Below, piece by piece: positions 41,008-54,900 of a stretch of DNA of 64,000 nt. The position numbers and the translations under genes were made by a program. The notes under the pieces are model-generated. The model saw only the letters and a program-made list of their open reading frames with translations, did no database searches and was not told where the DNA came from. The DNA is from Oxyruncus cristatus (lineage: Eukaryota; Chordata; Aves; Passeriformes; Cotingidae), in assembly GCA_013399855.1 (NCBI GenBank), contig VXAY01004354.1, forward strand, positions 612,916 to 676,915, given 5' to 3'. The stretch's first letter is position 1; the number at the start of each line of letters is the position of its first letter.

Positions 41008-42176
41008 CACGGCGCCGGGGACGGCGGGCGCGCGGTTTGGCGCGGTAGGAGCGCGTTTGCGTTAAAATCAGACGTTTGGAAGGGAAAACAACCCACCACA
41101 GTTTGCTTGATAGGCTTCCCCCCAGCTGCTAGTGCAGATGGGGCTCGGGGAAGGCTGATTGGGAAAGACGAGGATCACGGTGACTGCCCAGAGCCTTCAG
41201 TGATATCCAAGCCCTGTTTTGTCCCCTCTGAACCGCCCATCTCTCTGTGGCAGAGCCGGTCGGAGGGGCTGGCACAGCTCCTCAGGTGCGGGGCTCAGGC
41301 TGACGGAACCCTCTGAAGAGCTGGTTGGGGTGAAGCCTGTCCCTTCCTCGGGGTGTTACAGACAACTCGCGTTCCTGTCAGCACCACCCGTTCAGGCCTC
41401 CAAGCAGGACTCGGGGCCGGAGGAGCGGCTGCCTCGGCGAAAGGCGGGAGCGATGTGGGACAGGGCACCCGACCCGCGGCAGTGGCTGTAACACACGGTC
41501 GGGCTGTGGTGGGACAGACACCGGCACGGGAGGAGCTGTCAGAGCCCCCGCGGGCCTCACAGCGCCCCGCAGCCTTTCCCGTCCCTGTGCCACACGGCAG
41601 CTGCTGATTAACCCAGGGCGGGCGGTGCTGCTGGCCTGCTCCGGACGGCAGTTATTAGTGCCTCTAATGTCTTCTGACAGCCCCAGCTAAAAGGCCTCAA
41701 AGCAGGCATCGATCAAAACAAATCAAGGGGACGCGGTTTGTCTCGCTCGGGGGCGCTAGCTGTTGGCCTTCAGTGAAGCACAGTGCGGACCCTGCCTGCT
41801 GTTTTAGGTGGTGGGTTGTACGTGTTCAATGCCACCGCAGCCAAATCGGAGTTTGGGACAAGAGAACCGGCCACTTTTTCTACAGAAAAAAGGTTTTAGG
41901 AAGTCGTTTAGATTCATTCTCTGGAGCAGGAGCCCGGCTCACAAGAGGGCAGCATCCAACCATTTCGTTTCAGACACCATCAATCCCCTGCTCCACAGCT
42001 GAAGAGAAATGACAGGAAATTAAAATACACGAAAGAAAGTTTTGTAGAACTGACACCACCTCCAGCGCAGTCTGATTATTTTTGTTCACTCCGTCAGTAT
42101 TTGAAAATACTTGAAAGAGGAATTTCTATCACTTTAAGTAAATGGATTGATGACTTTCTCCAGTATCACTGCTGTT

Positions 42177-42204
42177 AAAAAAAAAAAAAAAAAAACAAAA
42201 AAAA
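42177..42204 (+). repeat. Poly-A tract (A19 C A8)
   Basis: Nineteen A followed by C and eight A. It could be the tail of an old retroposed sequence, but no body was recognised upstream. Confidence 0.8.
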
Positions 42205-42639
42205 CAAAGGAAAACTGTTACCTCCTGCAGCACTAATCAATAAATCACTAGAAACACTCTTACCCACTGAAACAGCTTTAGAAAGACATGACTAGAGTGT
42301 ACTGAGGGGCCTTTGAATTAAAGAAACCTAAAGCATATTCAGATACTAATCTTCTGTGCTTTTCAGGTACGTGCATGCAAAGTTGTTTCAGCTTTTCATT
42401 TTAGCCACTATTCTGAATTGAAACAGGCGTATGCTCATCACTCAGATTTAGTTCAGACAAGTAGGATCAAGGGTAGAATTAAATCTCCCCAAACACAAAA
42501 CAAGTTTATATGAAGAAAAGTCCCGGCAGCACTGTGGTGTTTTGCTAATAAGGAAAGGCCTCAAATGTAGCAAAGCAAAGCAAAACCAAACTGAACCAAG
42601 TGAAAGGCAGGTGGGGTTGGCCTCTTCTGTGGCTCAAGT

Positions 42640-42900
42640 GAAAGGATGAAAGAAAATGGCCTTAAATTGCACTGAGAGAGGTCCAGATTAGATATTAGAG
42701 TAAAAACTTTCATTGAAAGAGTGGCAGGCAATGGAATAAGTTGCTCAGGGGGGAGATGGTGTCACTGTCTCTGGAAGTGTTCAAGAGGTGTCTGGATGTG
42801 GCACTTAGGGATATGGTTTAGGGATGATTATGGGGTGCTGGGTTGACAGGGACTAGATGATCCTGAAGGTCTCTTTCAACGTTGATGATCCTGTGAAAGC
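42640..42900 (+). mobile_element. CR1 LINE 3' end, truncated
   Basis: Follows the standard avian CR1 tail: 'gtccagattagatatt', 'ttcattgaaagagtggcaggca', 'ctctggaagtgttcaagaggtg', 'ctggatgtggcacttaggga', then 'ggactagatgatcctgaagg' and a degenerate ATGATCCTGTGAA end. About 260 bp, 5'-truncated as is typical of CR1, plus orientation. Edges approximate. Confidence 0.9.
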
Positions 42901-45900
42901 TGTTGATAGAAACCATTATCTTTGAACAGCACCTGAAGTGGCAATTTAGGAAAGAATTTATGATAAATTTAGAGTAAAGATTCTAAACTCTTTTAAGGGT
43001 AGGATCTTGGCCAAGTGCCCATCAAAACAGCCCCATTGTACAGTGGCTTACTGATTGCTTTCATCATTTTAGAGCTCAGAGGCTAAGGGAATGACAGTCT
43101 ACACCGCCCTGGTGAGATTGTAGCTTCTTTTAGAAGTGTGCATTCCCAAACATATCAACACACACTTTTCTGGCTTGAGAGCAACTGAGTTGCTTTCCCT
43201 TGGCATCCTTCTTCAAGTCATCTGGGAACCACAAGTATCCGTAGTGCCACTGTCAGACCGTGTGCAGGGGGGTGTCACACCTCTGGCTGTACCCCCCAGC
43301 TGGAAAGACGAGGAGCACGGTGCAGTTCCACAGGCTTTCCCACCAGGACTGCCGGCTGCAGAACGAAGTACCACGTCTGCGTTGGGTCAGTCCACTTGTT
43401 CTTGCTCATTCTCACAGGTTTGATCCTTGAGGCCGATAGAGGCAAAGAGCAGCGATGAGGAGTGGGTTGTGCTCCTGGTGACACCATCAGGGAGAGCAGT
43501 AGCCCCTGATACTTGCTGCTGTCAGCTCTGAGCAGGTGTGTCTGTGCTGCACTTCCAAAATCAGAGACGGATTCCGGTGATCAGATGTGGTTTCTAAGGT
43601 GTCTCTGGCTCAGCTCCTATGGCTTCCTACTCCTATTTTAATTCTTTTGTGGTTAGTGCTATGTTGATCAGGTAATTAGTGATACATTTTTTTTACATAC
43701 ATATATATATCTTAATTTCTTCTAAGGAAACAAGCATTAAGTCCCTTAGTGGCAAATACATTCTAGTACCAGGAATCATTTATATGAAGCCTTGTGTTTC
43801 TGCAATGAAAGCATATACTTTCAAAACCTGAGATTAAAAAAACTTCTTGCAAGATAGCTATCAGACTTAACATCATATTTCCACAGGTTTTTTTCAGTTT
43901 TAGATAATCATATTTAAAGTCATAAATTTACTTATACATTAGATGTGGTTTGGTTTATTTCCAGGGGGAGATGTTTATTCAATGTACTTTAAACAGTGTG
44001 GTATTAAAAGGGTAAAGGAAACACCCTGATTTAGAAATGTATATAAATCCATTTAACAAGAAAAGATGCTTTGTCAGTCATGAATTGGTTTTGGTAACAG
44101 GCAAAATTTCTCCTTTTGAATTTGTTGTAGAAACAACTTGGAATTCTGTATGGTTTTTTCTTTGTATGAAATACTTTTAGTTACATTTATCCATGGCTCA
44201 CTTAAATTCTTCCTCATGAAGATGACCAAGACCAAATCTTTTTTTCTACCAAACTTTTTAGAAATTTTGACTTTTCAAGCACATCGTCTTGTCTCTCCTG
44301 TTTTTCTGGCATGGTTTCCTTTATGTCCAAAGTTCCCAGATCAACAGCTTGGTAGGGTGGAGGAAGAAAGAGAGGTGCCAGGTAGATACCATCTTTGGAA
44401 GTCATCACATTGTTTCCTTTTAGTGGGTGGGGTGGGGAATTGATTCTATCAGAGGCTGCATTTTGTGGCATGACCCAATTAATAATTGACAGTCGGGTCA
44501 ATAAACTGCACTGGAGCAGGGCTTGGACTCCGCGGTCTCTGTGGGAGGTAGGATGTTTGGTTTCTTACCATCTCTCCTGATTAATTGCATTTGCTGTTTG
44601 ATTTCTCTTTGCACGCTTGTTTTCCTCTGCTCGTGTGTAGTAGGGTGTCCTTAGCAATGGGGAAGGAGGAGGGAAAGCCTGTGCAAGAAAGGCATGGCAG
44701 AAGGTGAATACAAATGTGGAATAGTGACATAGTCCCTGGCAACTGAGAGAACCATACCCCACAGCTACGAAAAGCTTTGTGTGGCAGGAATTTTCCAGTA
44801 TCACTTTTGTTGGGTATTGCTTTGCATTGGCCTGCAGGAATCTGTGGCTGTTTGCTTACAGTCCAATTCTGCTACAATTTGCTGCATCTTTGGTATTTGT
44901 TCGTAAGAGCTTTGACAAATCAATCTTTAGGAGAGTTAAAAGTCAAACTGATAAGGGAAGAAAATGACTAATTTTGGTTTATGAGATTTAGGTGGAGATT
45001 GGATTTCCATGTGGAGTCTATAAAGTTTACAAGATTTTGTTAAGGTGGGACAAATTAACTAATAATTTTTAAATGTAAGGTCTATAAATATATCTAAAAC
45101 AACTGCATTGAGGTAAGACAAGTGTAGGCATCAGAGAATTAATTTAATTTCATTTAAATTCCATTTAAAATATAATTCTGAAGGCATGTATTAGAACGGT
45201 TGGTGTTCCAAGTGCCCAAAACGGCATCTTGTTACAAAGAATACATCCTTCAGCTAATGGTGTTTCCTCTGCTGCAAGCATTTGTGCCTGAGTTCATAAA
45301 CCAGCAGAAATAGTTGAACATTTCGGCTGTGTTGCTGGTTTTCCCCTTGTTTGCTTTTGGGTTTTTTTTTATTATTTCCATAGGTTTGTCTGAGAGTATG
45401 AGTCATTGTTGTTCAGGATTTAATCTGTGCCATTTTATTCCTTCCCTCCTTAAGACAGATCTTCTGTTCACAGTTTGTCCTGAACAAGTAATTGATTGCA
45501 AGTGAGGGAAAAAACAGCAGAAACAGATGAAGCTTCAAGTAACACCAGTTCTTAACTTTGTTCAAATGCTTCAACATATATTGCCAAGAAAAGTGAGGGG
45601 AGAAAAGACAGAAGTGGGGTAGATATAGCTCTTCAGAGTTTTTGTGAGTAGTTACAAAGTCTTTGAAAGCTGAAAGTGTTTTTCAGTCTACATGATGACC
45701 TTGTAAGAGGCACAGTAAACACAAAATAGTCTAACCACTCCTGTTATCTGTTCAAATTTAGAGCACAACTTTGCTGGTCATCTTTCTCTTGTAGCTGTTT
45801 CCTATTTGAGATATGGCCTGGCAATTAGCTGATTCAGACAGAAGTGGTGCTTCCGTTCTCTTTTGCGTGTTTCTCAGCAAGAGAAACTAATTTGGCTGTG

Positions 45901-48900
45901 GAAAACAGCAAATTCACATAAAAGAAAATCCCTCCTGCTATTCTGAAAATGCAAAGTCAAAAGAATTTTCTTCCACTCAGTGTTTCACATGGTCTGTGGG
46001 TTTATGATAATGTGCTAGCTCTCCTGTCTGCCTTTGTTTAGGCTTTTAAAAACCGGTCTTTGGCCAGGATTATTAGAAGCAGGGAATGCCATTTGTTGTT
46101 GTGCCAGGCATGGATTTACTGGGAAAAGCTCGGTGCTCTGCACAGCGAGTGGGAATAGCACTGCCACATTTCATCATGTGGCTGCCGCGGGCAGCTCCAT
46201 ACGGGAACAAGTCTGCTCAAGTCTGTGCAGCCAGATCAGAGCTAAGCTCTGTCAGCTGTCAGAGTGGGTCAGCCCGAACCAGCCAGGTGTCCTGACCTGC
46301 TGTCATTCATGGGATGCTGCTCCCAAGCTACTGCATCCCGCTTCTCTGTCTTCCATGGATGTGCCCTGTGAATCCAGCATCCTGATGTTCAGCAATACAA
46401 AATCCATCTTTTTAGATCTTGGCCTGACATAAAAATCGTATTACACCAATATGTTTATAGCTCTCCACGGTTCTCTAACCTGGATCTATTCATGCCAGGG
46501 TAAATTTTTACTCTCTAGACAAGGATAAGTCAGGTGAATAGTGTATAAATGTATGCACTCTGGAGTTTGTAGCATTGTTAGTATGTTAGTAAACACTTGC
46601 AAAAATATCTGTCCTTAAATAGAGACCCTGTACTGAGTAAACAGGTAAACTAAAAAAAGGCATAAACAATGCTAAGAGCTTACCAAAGAAGCTTCTCCTG
46701 GAGAAAAAAATATCCCATAATAATATATTACAAGATTTCAACTTTCTATTAACATGGAAACAATATATGGAAACACATTTTGAGTGGTTTAACCAGCTGA
46801 ACCTCTGGCTTTGTCTAATTGGCAGTTATTGCCATTCCCCATTTTTACTTGTATAATGAAATATCTAAACAACAGCAAGGGTTACTTGCAGGCATAGCTT
46901 TTATCATACAAGTAAACAGTTGTGGGCAGGCAGAAGCAAGTTTGCTCCTCCCATGCTTCCAGCCTGAAGAATATAATTCAGCTTGAAGTTAGAAGTCTTT
47001 TAAAAGTGTTGTCATGGGACGTTGCTCAATCTGGGAAGTCTTGGCACTAATTTATGCTCCGAAGCAGAAGCTGGGCTGACACCACCCACCAGTTCACAAG
47101 TAGCTGTAGTTAACTGCAAGGACACCTCCAAAGAGTAGCTGCATACTTACACAAGGTCAGTGCTTAGAGTAAGTTTTACTGTTTTAAACTCTTCTCCACA
47201 GCTCAGCAGTAAAATCAATTCTGTGTTAATTTGAATTGTGGGTGGCATGAGGGACTGTGCAGACACAACCAGCTTTTGACTGGACAGGAAATTACAGTCA
47301 GTGAAGCTGGAATGCTGTATTGTATTTCATTCTTTGTTCTGCTTGATGTCTGGATTATAAGAAAATGTTTGTTGAGCTAAAGCTCTGTTACACATGGAAG
47401 GGATACTTCGGAGTTGTTCTGTATGGACCTTGAGTACTGTGCTGTATTGCAGGGTCTTAGTTATGTTTGGTTTAGAGTTACTAAAAACACTTCAATCTTC
47501 ACCTATGTCTTTTTCTCTACAATTCTTTATTCAATTAATCCACTTAACATTTTTTGGGTTTCTCTTGTCTGGCTCCCAGTTAGTCCCCAGTTCTTTCAAG
47601 GCCCTCCCTTATCATGTGACAAAGGCTGTTCTCAGATCTTCAGCTCCTGTTTCTGCCACACGTGATAAACCCCGCATTCTTCAAGTCTTAAAAAAGTTTC
47701 TAGGCTGGAGCCTCAAACACTTCCTGACTAGGTCTGAGCTTTGCAGTGAGAATACAGGAGAGAACGACTACCACATTGTGTTTGGGGTTTTGTTTTTTTA
47801 TTAGTTTCTTCGATGGTGCAATTTAATTGCAGCTGGATTATATTGTTCCCACCTCGAAGGAAACAAAACAGACAGACAAGCTGAGAACGAGATTTACCAG
47901 AATAAGCCTTTTCTTTTATGTCAGAGGTGTTTGTAGCAGAATAATTTCCCAACTAGAAGCTACAGAATTCAGATGTGCTGTTTATAATATATTGGTTGCA
48001 CCTCCCCCAGGAGTTGCTATTAAACAATTTGCTTTCCGTACCTCCCCTGCCTCCAGCAGCACTATATTTAACTCAGGTCTAGGTCTTGTTCCTACAAATT
48101 CTGCTCTGCCTGTAGCATGCCACGCCTGAGCTGAAAAAAGAACTAAATCCCCTGGGCCAAATTCATTCCTGGAGTTGCTTGATTGAACCCAGAGCCTTTA
48201 TACTGAGCACAGATTTGGCTCATACCTGACTTTGTCAGCATTCACTGTGCTGTAACTAAGTAACAAGAGCACTGTCGTTAGGGGGTAGATGAATAGCTTT
48301 CTCCACGGTTATTAGAGCACCGAGCACCTTTAAGGAGTGCAGAAATCTGTGAAAGGAGGAATTGGGGAAAAGGACACCGCTCCTTTTAGAGTCTGTGTAA
48401 CAGAACTGATCAGCTATTCCTGTGATGTGATCGAATGTGACTGAATACTGCAGGCTCTTGGACTCTTATTCTGTAAAATCCACAGGAGAGCAGCACAGGA
48501 AAAGACTGGAGGGAACAGCTTCTGCTATACTGAGAAAGGTACATATTTGTATTTTATTTCTCAGGCTTGACATGATTTGTTATCTTCGCTAATGTCACTA
48601 TTTTAAACAGCGGTGCATATGAAAGAAGTGGTGTTTTCCACGTTCTGAGTGGCACTCATTGTCAGTCCGTGGGCAGCAACAGCTTTCACAGAGAGAGAGG
48701 ACATATTTGTGTGTAATGCATTTGTACTGTATTGTAAACCTTGACAGCTGAAAGAAGTGAGATGAGATAACCCCAACTAAATTGAAAATGTAATTTATGG
48801 CTGCAAGTATGCTGGAATTTGGTACTCATTTGTATTCAGGAAAAAGCTGAATGCAAGTCAAGCTTCAGTTCAGTCACATTTGTCTGAATAGCTGCTTTTA

Positions 48901-51900
48901 TAAATGTTTTCCCGCAAATATATTTTAAGGGGGTTTTCCTTCTCAAGAGGGAGTTCTGCTACTGCAAAATGCTGTTAAAAAGAGACAAAAAGCTAGTGCT
49001 TTTGCTTGCTAGCCCTGTTGCTACTTATAGAGTATCCTTCTGATGCCCCAATAGGTATTTTTTACCTTTTACCCTTTAAAAACCAACTCATATTTACCAA
49101 TAATGTCAACCAGATGTCATACCAATGAGCTCCATAAACAAACTTGACTTTGTCTCTGCACTTCTTAAGCTAGCTTACTTGTGCTGACTCAGCCATGGAC
49201 TTCTCTAACAAAGCCCTCAGGTTCAGAACCATATGGATTTGCACAGCATTGCAGTATTTAAATGCAAAAGGAAAACGTCCTGATTTATAGCTTTAGTTTG
49301 CATCGGTGGACAAAGAGTTTGACCATATTAACACTGCAAACAATTTCCTTGTCGCTCAAGTTTAGCAATATTTCTTAGCAGCCTGCATCTGGTATGAGGT
49401 TTATCTCTGCCAGTCTCATACTGTTGTCTTTCAGCATTCCTTCAGGATCACTGGAATTAGAACTGACTGGGAATTTCCTGAAAAAACATAATTTTGGCAG
49501 CAGTCCTTGAAGCAAACAAGATCGTAATGTGTGAGGCTGTCCTAAAGCTCTGTCAGGAGAGATTGCTCAGAAAGCGATTTCTAGCCAAAGTAGGAGCCCC
49601 TCTTTGCCCATTCCAGCTGCTTTTCTGGGCAGGGCATTCACTCGGGATTTAAGACCAAGGTCTCATACCCCGCTCTGTCTCAGGTTGCCCCTTTCCATGT
49701 GGTGCTTTGGCTACCTGCTGTGCTGTGGTGGGTCCCACCTTGCCTGGCCTGTTAGAGCTGTTCATTTCCATAGAAGTAAGTCATCATTTCAGCAAAGATT
49801 TCCTTCCTAATCTCTCACATCCCTCCGTGGGTGTCCTCACTACCAAGTTTCAGTCATGCACTCCCCCCCAGCCCGAAGAGCAGCTTGTGGACAGCAGAAA
49901 GCTGTTCTGGGAGAGAGACAGATTTACACTAGATTAGCTGGTAGCCTTGGAAGCAGGGCAGGAGCATGCAGGGGGGATTTGGGACACTAAGGATTCAGCC
50001 CTGTGATATAAAGAAGTACTGTGAAATAGGTCTGTCAAGTTGATGCTCAGGAGGACAACCAGCCATTTTGGTCTTTGCTCTTCCAGCCCTTTTCCCCTAC
50101 CCCCATTTGGGGTGAAATCATTCAATAGGGACTTGTTTTACCCCCTGGGGAACGTGAAAATCTCAGCTTAGAAAACTTCTTACAGACCAGCTCCCTTTGT
50201 GCTGTCAGGGCAGAGCACTTGCTGCTTTTGTCAGGCCGCTGCCTGCAGGTGGGATTTGTACAGTTCTGCTGAGCTGCACTAACCACTGGCCTCAGACTGG
50301 TACAAACACATCTGGGTGCTACAGTGGGAATAAGGACTGTCAGAAACAAACACTTCCTAGGGGTGCCTGAAGGGATCTTATTCCTGAAATGCTGTCTTTG
50401 CTCAAGGCCCAAGAAGGTGCACTTCTTATCCTTGAAGAACTCTCTCACCCCACAACTCTGGCTTAAGTCATGCAGTGTGTTCACTAGGCCAGGCTGGATG
50501 AGATCACTACGGATTCCTGGGGACCTGCTTGCTGGGTGGAGGTGAGGCTCTCTGTAAGACGCTGCTCTTTTTGTGGGGCACATACCATTATATAAAGCCT
50601 TAGCTTCGGGTGTAGCACCAGATGCCACCGAGAGAATGGCTACTGAGAAGGGAGTTGTAAGTGGGGAGCAATTATCCTGACTGAAACCTATGTGGGGAGA
50701 ATGGATTCACACCCCCTTGGGAAGCTTGGTTGATGGGGCTCCCAAGTAGGTAGTAGGGTGCTTTTCTGTTCTTTTCCTTTCATTCAATAAGAAAAAACCT
50801 GTGTTTGTTTCCTTTCCACCTGAGAGGAGGGAAAAAGACAAGATAAAAGGCTGGGGGGGGGCAGGAAATAATCACCCGAGTTTTGCATTTATAGAGGACA
50901 GAATTTTTGTAGTTATGGAAGCAAAGCTAAATTGTAGTAATTTGAAAAAGAACTAAGAGGGAAATCTAGATTTCAGGCAAGAAATAGTTAGTGAAAAATT
51001 ATATAAAGTATGTTCAGATTGTTTTCGTGATGTCAGTGGAAAATCTGAATGTCAAACTCCCAGGCAAAGTTTCCATTGAAATACAAGATACTCACATTTG
51101 GCAATAAGCTGATCATTCTTCACAGTGTTGCACTCACTTGAAAATACATAAATAGTTATGAAAGAATAGGAGGTAAAAAGATATTTCTTTGACCTTTAAA
51201 AGTACTAAATTATGAAACTGTTGTATTGTGTTGCCTACAGCAACAGGATACAATATGTTTGGCAGAAGTTAGTTTAGACTTTCTGACCAAAATACTCTGC
51301 CTTTCTTATTCTGGGAAAAGATCAAGAAAAGCAAAATGCCACAAAACAGAGATTGCCTCATTCAAGACAGCACAGGACTGAGTCAGGAACTCCAGTCCCA
51401 GTCAGGGCACAGATCTCCTCTGGCCTAGTGCAGGACGTTGGTAAAATACGTGTAGAAATGTGCTGACTCCTCTGCATTGCTTTCACAGTGCTCCATAAGC
51501 ATTATTAGTATGCAAATTCTCTGCAGACTTATGTGCATGAGATACTTAAAGGCATAATTTCAGCGGAACCTTTTAAAAAGTTTGAACTGAAACCTTTTAA
51601 ACCCTTTTGTAAACACAGGGGGTACACCTACCTGCTTCACGCACAGCTCTGGGAGGGTCAGTCTATTGCTTTGTACGGCCTGTGTAGAAAAAAAAACCCA
51701 AATTGTTTGCAACTGAACATTCGTCTCTCTGCAGATTTAGCAGCAGTGACTCTGCAGTGAGTTACACCCCGTTGTCCCCAGGCACTCCACTATTGTAGAC
51801 CATTTCTCTTATCCTCAATACCATCAGACCAGCAGAGAGAATGTTTTTTGAAAAAAGGTTGAATGATACAAATTTACCAAGTGCTCCCCAGTCACCAGGT

Positions 51901-54900
51901 TATGTGAGCTAATAAAGTCAAAATTAGATTCTAAACCCTTCAGCATCAGAATGCTAAAGGACTGTCTGAATGCTTGGAGACTCCTCATAAACTCTTAAAC
52001 AAGCAACCAGGACTTGGCAGTTAGATTAAATGCAGGGAAAATTACAGCAGGACTGGATGTACATCATCTTTCCTCAAAGGCCTCCATTGTCAGCAGGCTG
52101 AAAGCACTTAAGGAAAGTGTTTGAAGGACTGCTTGTCTCCACTTTTTCTCAGTTGTTTATAAACTCAAGAATAATAATGTCACTTAGGCATTTGCTGTCT
52201 TGGTATCCCAAAATCGTGTTCTTTAGTTAATGCAGATAAAATCATTTTGCCTTTCCTCAGGTGTTATCCATATATTCATAGCAGGGACTTTCCTGAAAAA
52301 GATCAGTACAGCTTTACAACTTTAACTTGCTCTTGTAGCAACACACATGTAGGTAAGACAGCTCATGCAAGAGAGAAAAACATTGCCAAAATGAGACTCC
52401 AACTGGAGTCCCCTGACTCAGGATCACAGAGTTTGCTTTCATTCCAGCCCTGGAGACTAGCAGTCCAATGTGTGTACTGTCTTTGGAGAAAAAATATTTT
52501 TTGGATAATGTTTAGGACTTAATTTTCAGTACAAAGCAAAGCAATATCAGTTTATCCAAGCTAAAATTGTAATGAGAGTCTCTGTAATTAGGCTTAGAAG
52601 GATTCACTTTGATTAGAAAAATGTCCTATCCAATAATTTTCAACCTCCTAGGTATTTGAATATCTGTCATCTCTTATGTTTGCATCTGCAGGGATTGACA
52701 TCTTGTTAATTACTCATAATCATACTCCATTTTTAAGGCTTTAGAGAAACTGGAGATTGTATAATAGTATGGGGATACGGAATCCCCTGACTTAACAACT
52801 GCTGGCAGTCAACAGGTCCCCAAGTCTGAGCCAGTCTCTGGAGGGTTCTTTTGTAGCCATTGGAGTGACTTAGGTGTTTTATTTGCAAAGGCAGGTGAGT
52901 TGGGACAGCATATTCCCACATTTTCGGTCTGCTGCTCTCTTTGAAAGTGTCTTTTAAATCCCTGTAAGCTGAACCAGAGGTGCTCCCATTCGAATGCTGA
53001 TTGTTTGATTATGGTTTGCAGCAGGGGGAAACTGCTGAACTGCATTATCCAGCTACCATTTGGTCTTATGAAACCTGCCAGAGTGAGTAAGATTAGATGC
53101 ATAAAAAATTACCTCAGTGCTTTAGAAAGGCTCGTCAGTAGTTTGACAGGTTTGGGCATGAAATTTTAATATGTTTTCTTTTAAACTGTGTCTTCTCAGA
53201 ACCGATGTAGTGATACGTGTTATTCATTCCTTTCCATAACGTTGTCCCTCCAGTTCTGTTTATTCTCTTGCTGAATTTTTCATTTGCCTACTATTTGCCA
53301 CGTCAAATTTTAGCTTTCAAAGAGAAGGTTCACTTTATTATGGTGTTTCTAAAGCACAGGAGAGGTTGCACTGCTAACCCGTGTATTTGGAACCTCAGTA
53401 CAAGCATTAAATAATAAGAGTGGCTGCCTTGTAATAAGTGGTTATGGGAAACTTGACTGTGTGCAAGTTCAGTTTTATTGCATACTTAATGAGTCTCATG
53501 AATCCACATTAAAGCTAAAATTACAGTTGCATTTTCTAAAGGTGTCATAACATGACTGTCTCCTAGGTAGTGGTGGATTTAAATTGGTTGAATTACACAA
53601 TTTTCATATAAAATATTTTCCAGCTAAGAATATGAAAGCAATTACCTGTTTTGGTACAGATCTTTTTTTCCTCTGGGTGCATGACCATCACCAATGCATC
53701 TTGCTCTTGGCAGTCTGCCTTTACAGTCTATTGCTGTCACTAAATTTATTTTCACACCTAAGAAAAAAGAAATTAAGACGGACAAACTTTGAAAAAAACT
53801 GTGTTAAAAAAAAAAGAAAATAAAAGAAACCAAGACATGTCTCTCTTGCTCCTTTTAAAAGGTACCTTCTCTGGAAAGTGGTTTTCAGGATAATTGCCTC
53901 CTAAAGGAGCTTTGCTAAGAACAACCCATCCAGCTGGTGTATGAAGGTGCTGTTATACAGCAATATTAATAATAAAAACCACAGTAGTTGAAAAACATTC
54001 CTTGATACTGCAAAAATAAGTGAACTTGTCTAGGAATAGAAAAAGCAGTATGCACTCTAAAGGTTGTTGCTCCCTGTGAGCAACCTCTGAGGATCTGTGG
54101 GGGCAGGTGGGCTCTGCTGTTACATTTTGTAGCACTCAGGTGGGACTCACATGTGCAAAGATCTCAGGCAATGTGAAAAATGGATCCCTCTGAGCACCTG
54201 ACTATAGGAGTGACCAAGCTGAATTGCTTCCTTGCTTCAATTTTAGATCTAGCTCTAAGATCATCCCCAAATCACACACATTTGAGTTTAAATTTATAGC
54301 ATTTTTTGTCTTCTTGACAAATATGTTACACAAGAGGTGCAAACAAACCAGTGGTAACAGGATTTTACTGTCAGGCAGGTCCTTCTTGGTAAGGTATAAA
54401 AGGAAAGCTTCACAGAGTGTATAAAAAGAGGTCTGGGCATTCCTGCAGGAGCAGGGAGTGGGGCTGGGGCAGCCTAGGGAGACTGCTCTCCCTGCTGGAG
54501 AAATCTCATCCCACAGTCTCATAGCAATGCAAACAACAGAGGAGGGAACTGTTCCCCCAAATAAACCATCTCATTCCCCCTGCTGCTATCATCCAGTTTT
54601 GCTGGCTGACAGATCTTTGAAGGGCAGCCCCAAACATGCTGGCAGAATCTCAGAGGGCCAAAGCAACAGCCTGTGGCAAGGTCTGCTCAGGGGATGCCAA
54701 AGTATCCACTGTAACCAGAGGATTATGCCTGGCATTCGTCCGAACCGATCCTGAATGCCAACAGTCCGTGCTAGAGGGACCTGACTACGCTGGGCTGCCA
54801 CCAGTGAGTCACGGGCATGCAGGGCTCACAGTTCCCCATGTCCAGGGGTGGGAAGGTTGGACACCTACTGGCATCAGGAGATGGTTTCTGGGCTCTATCC

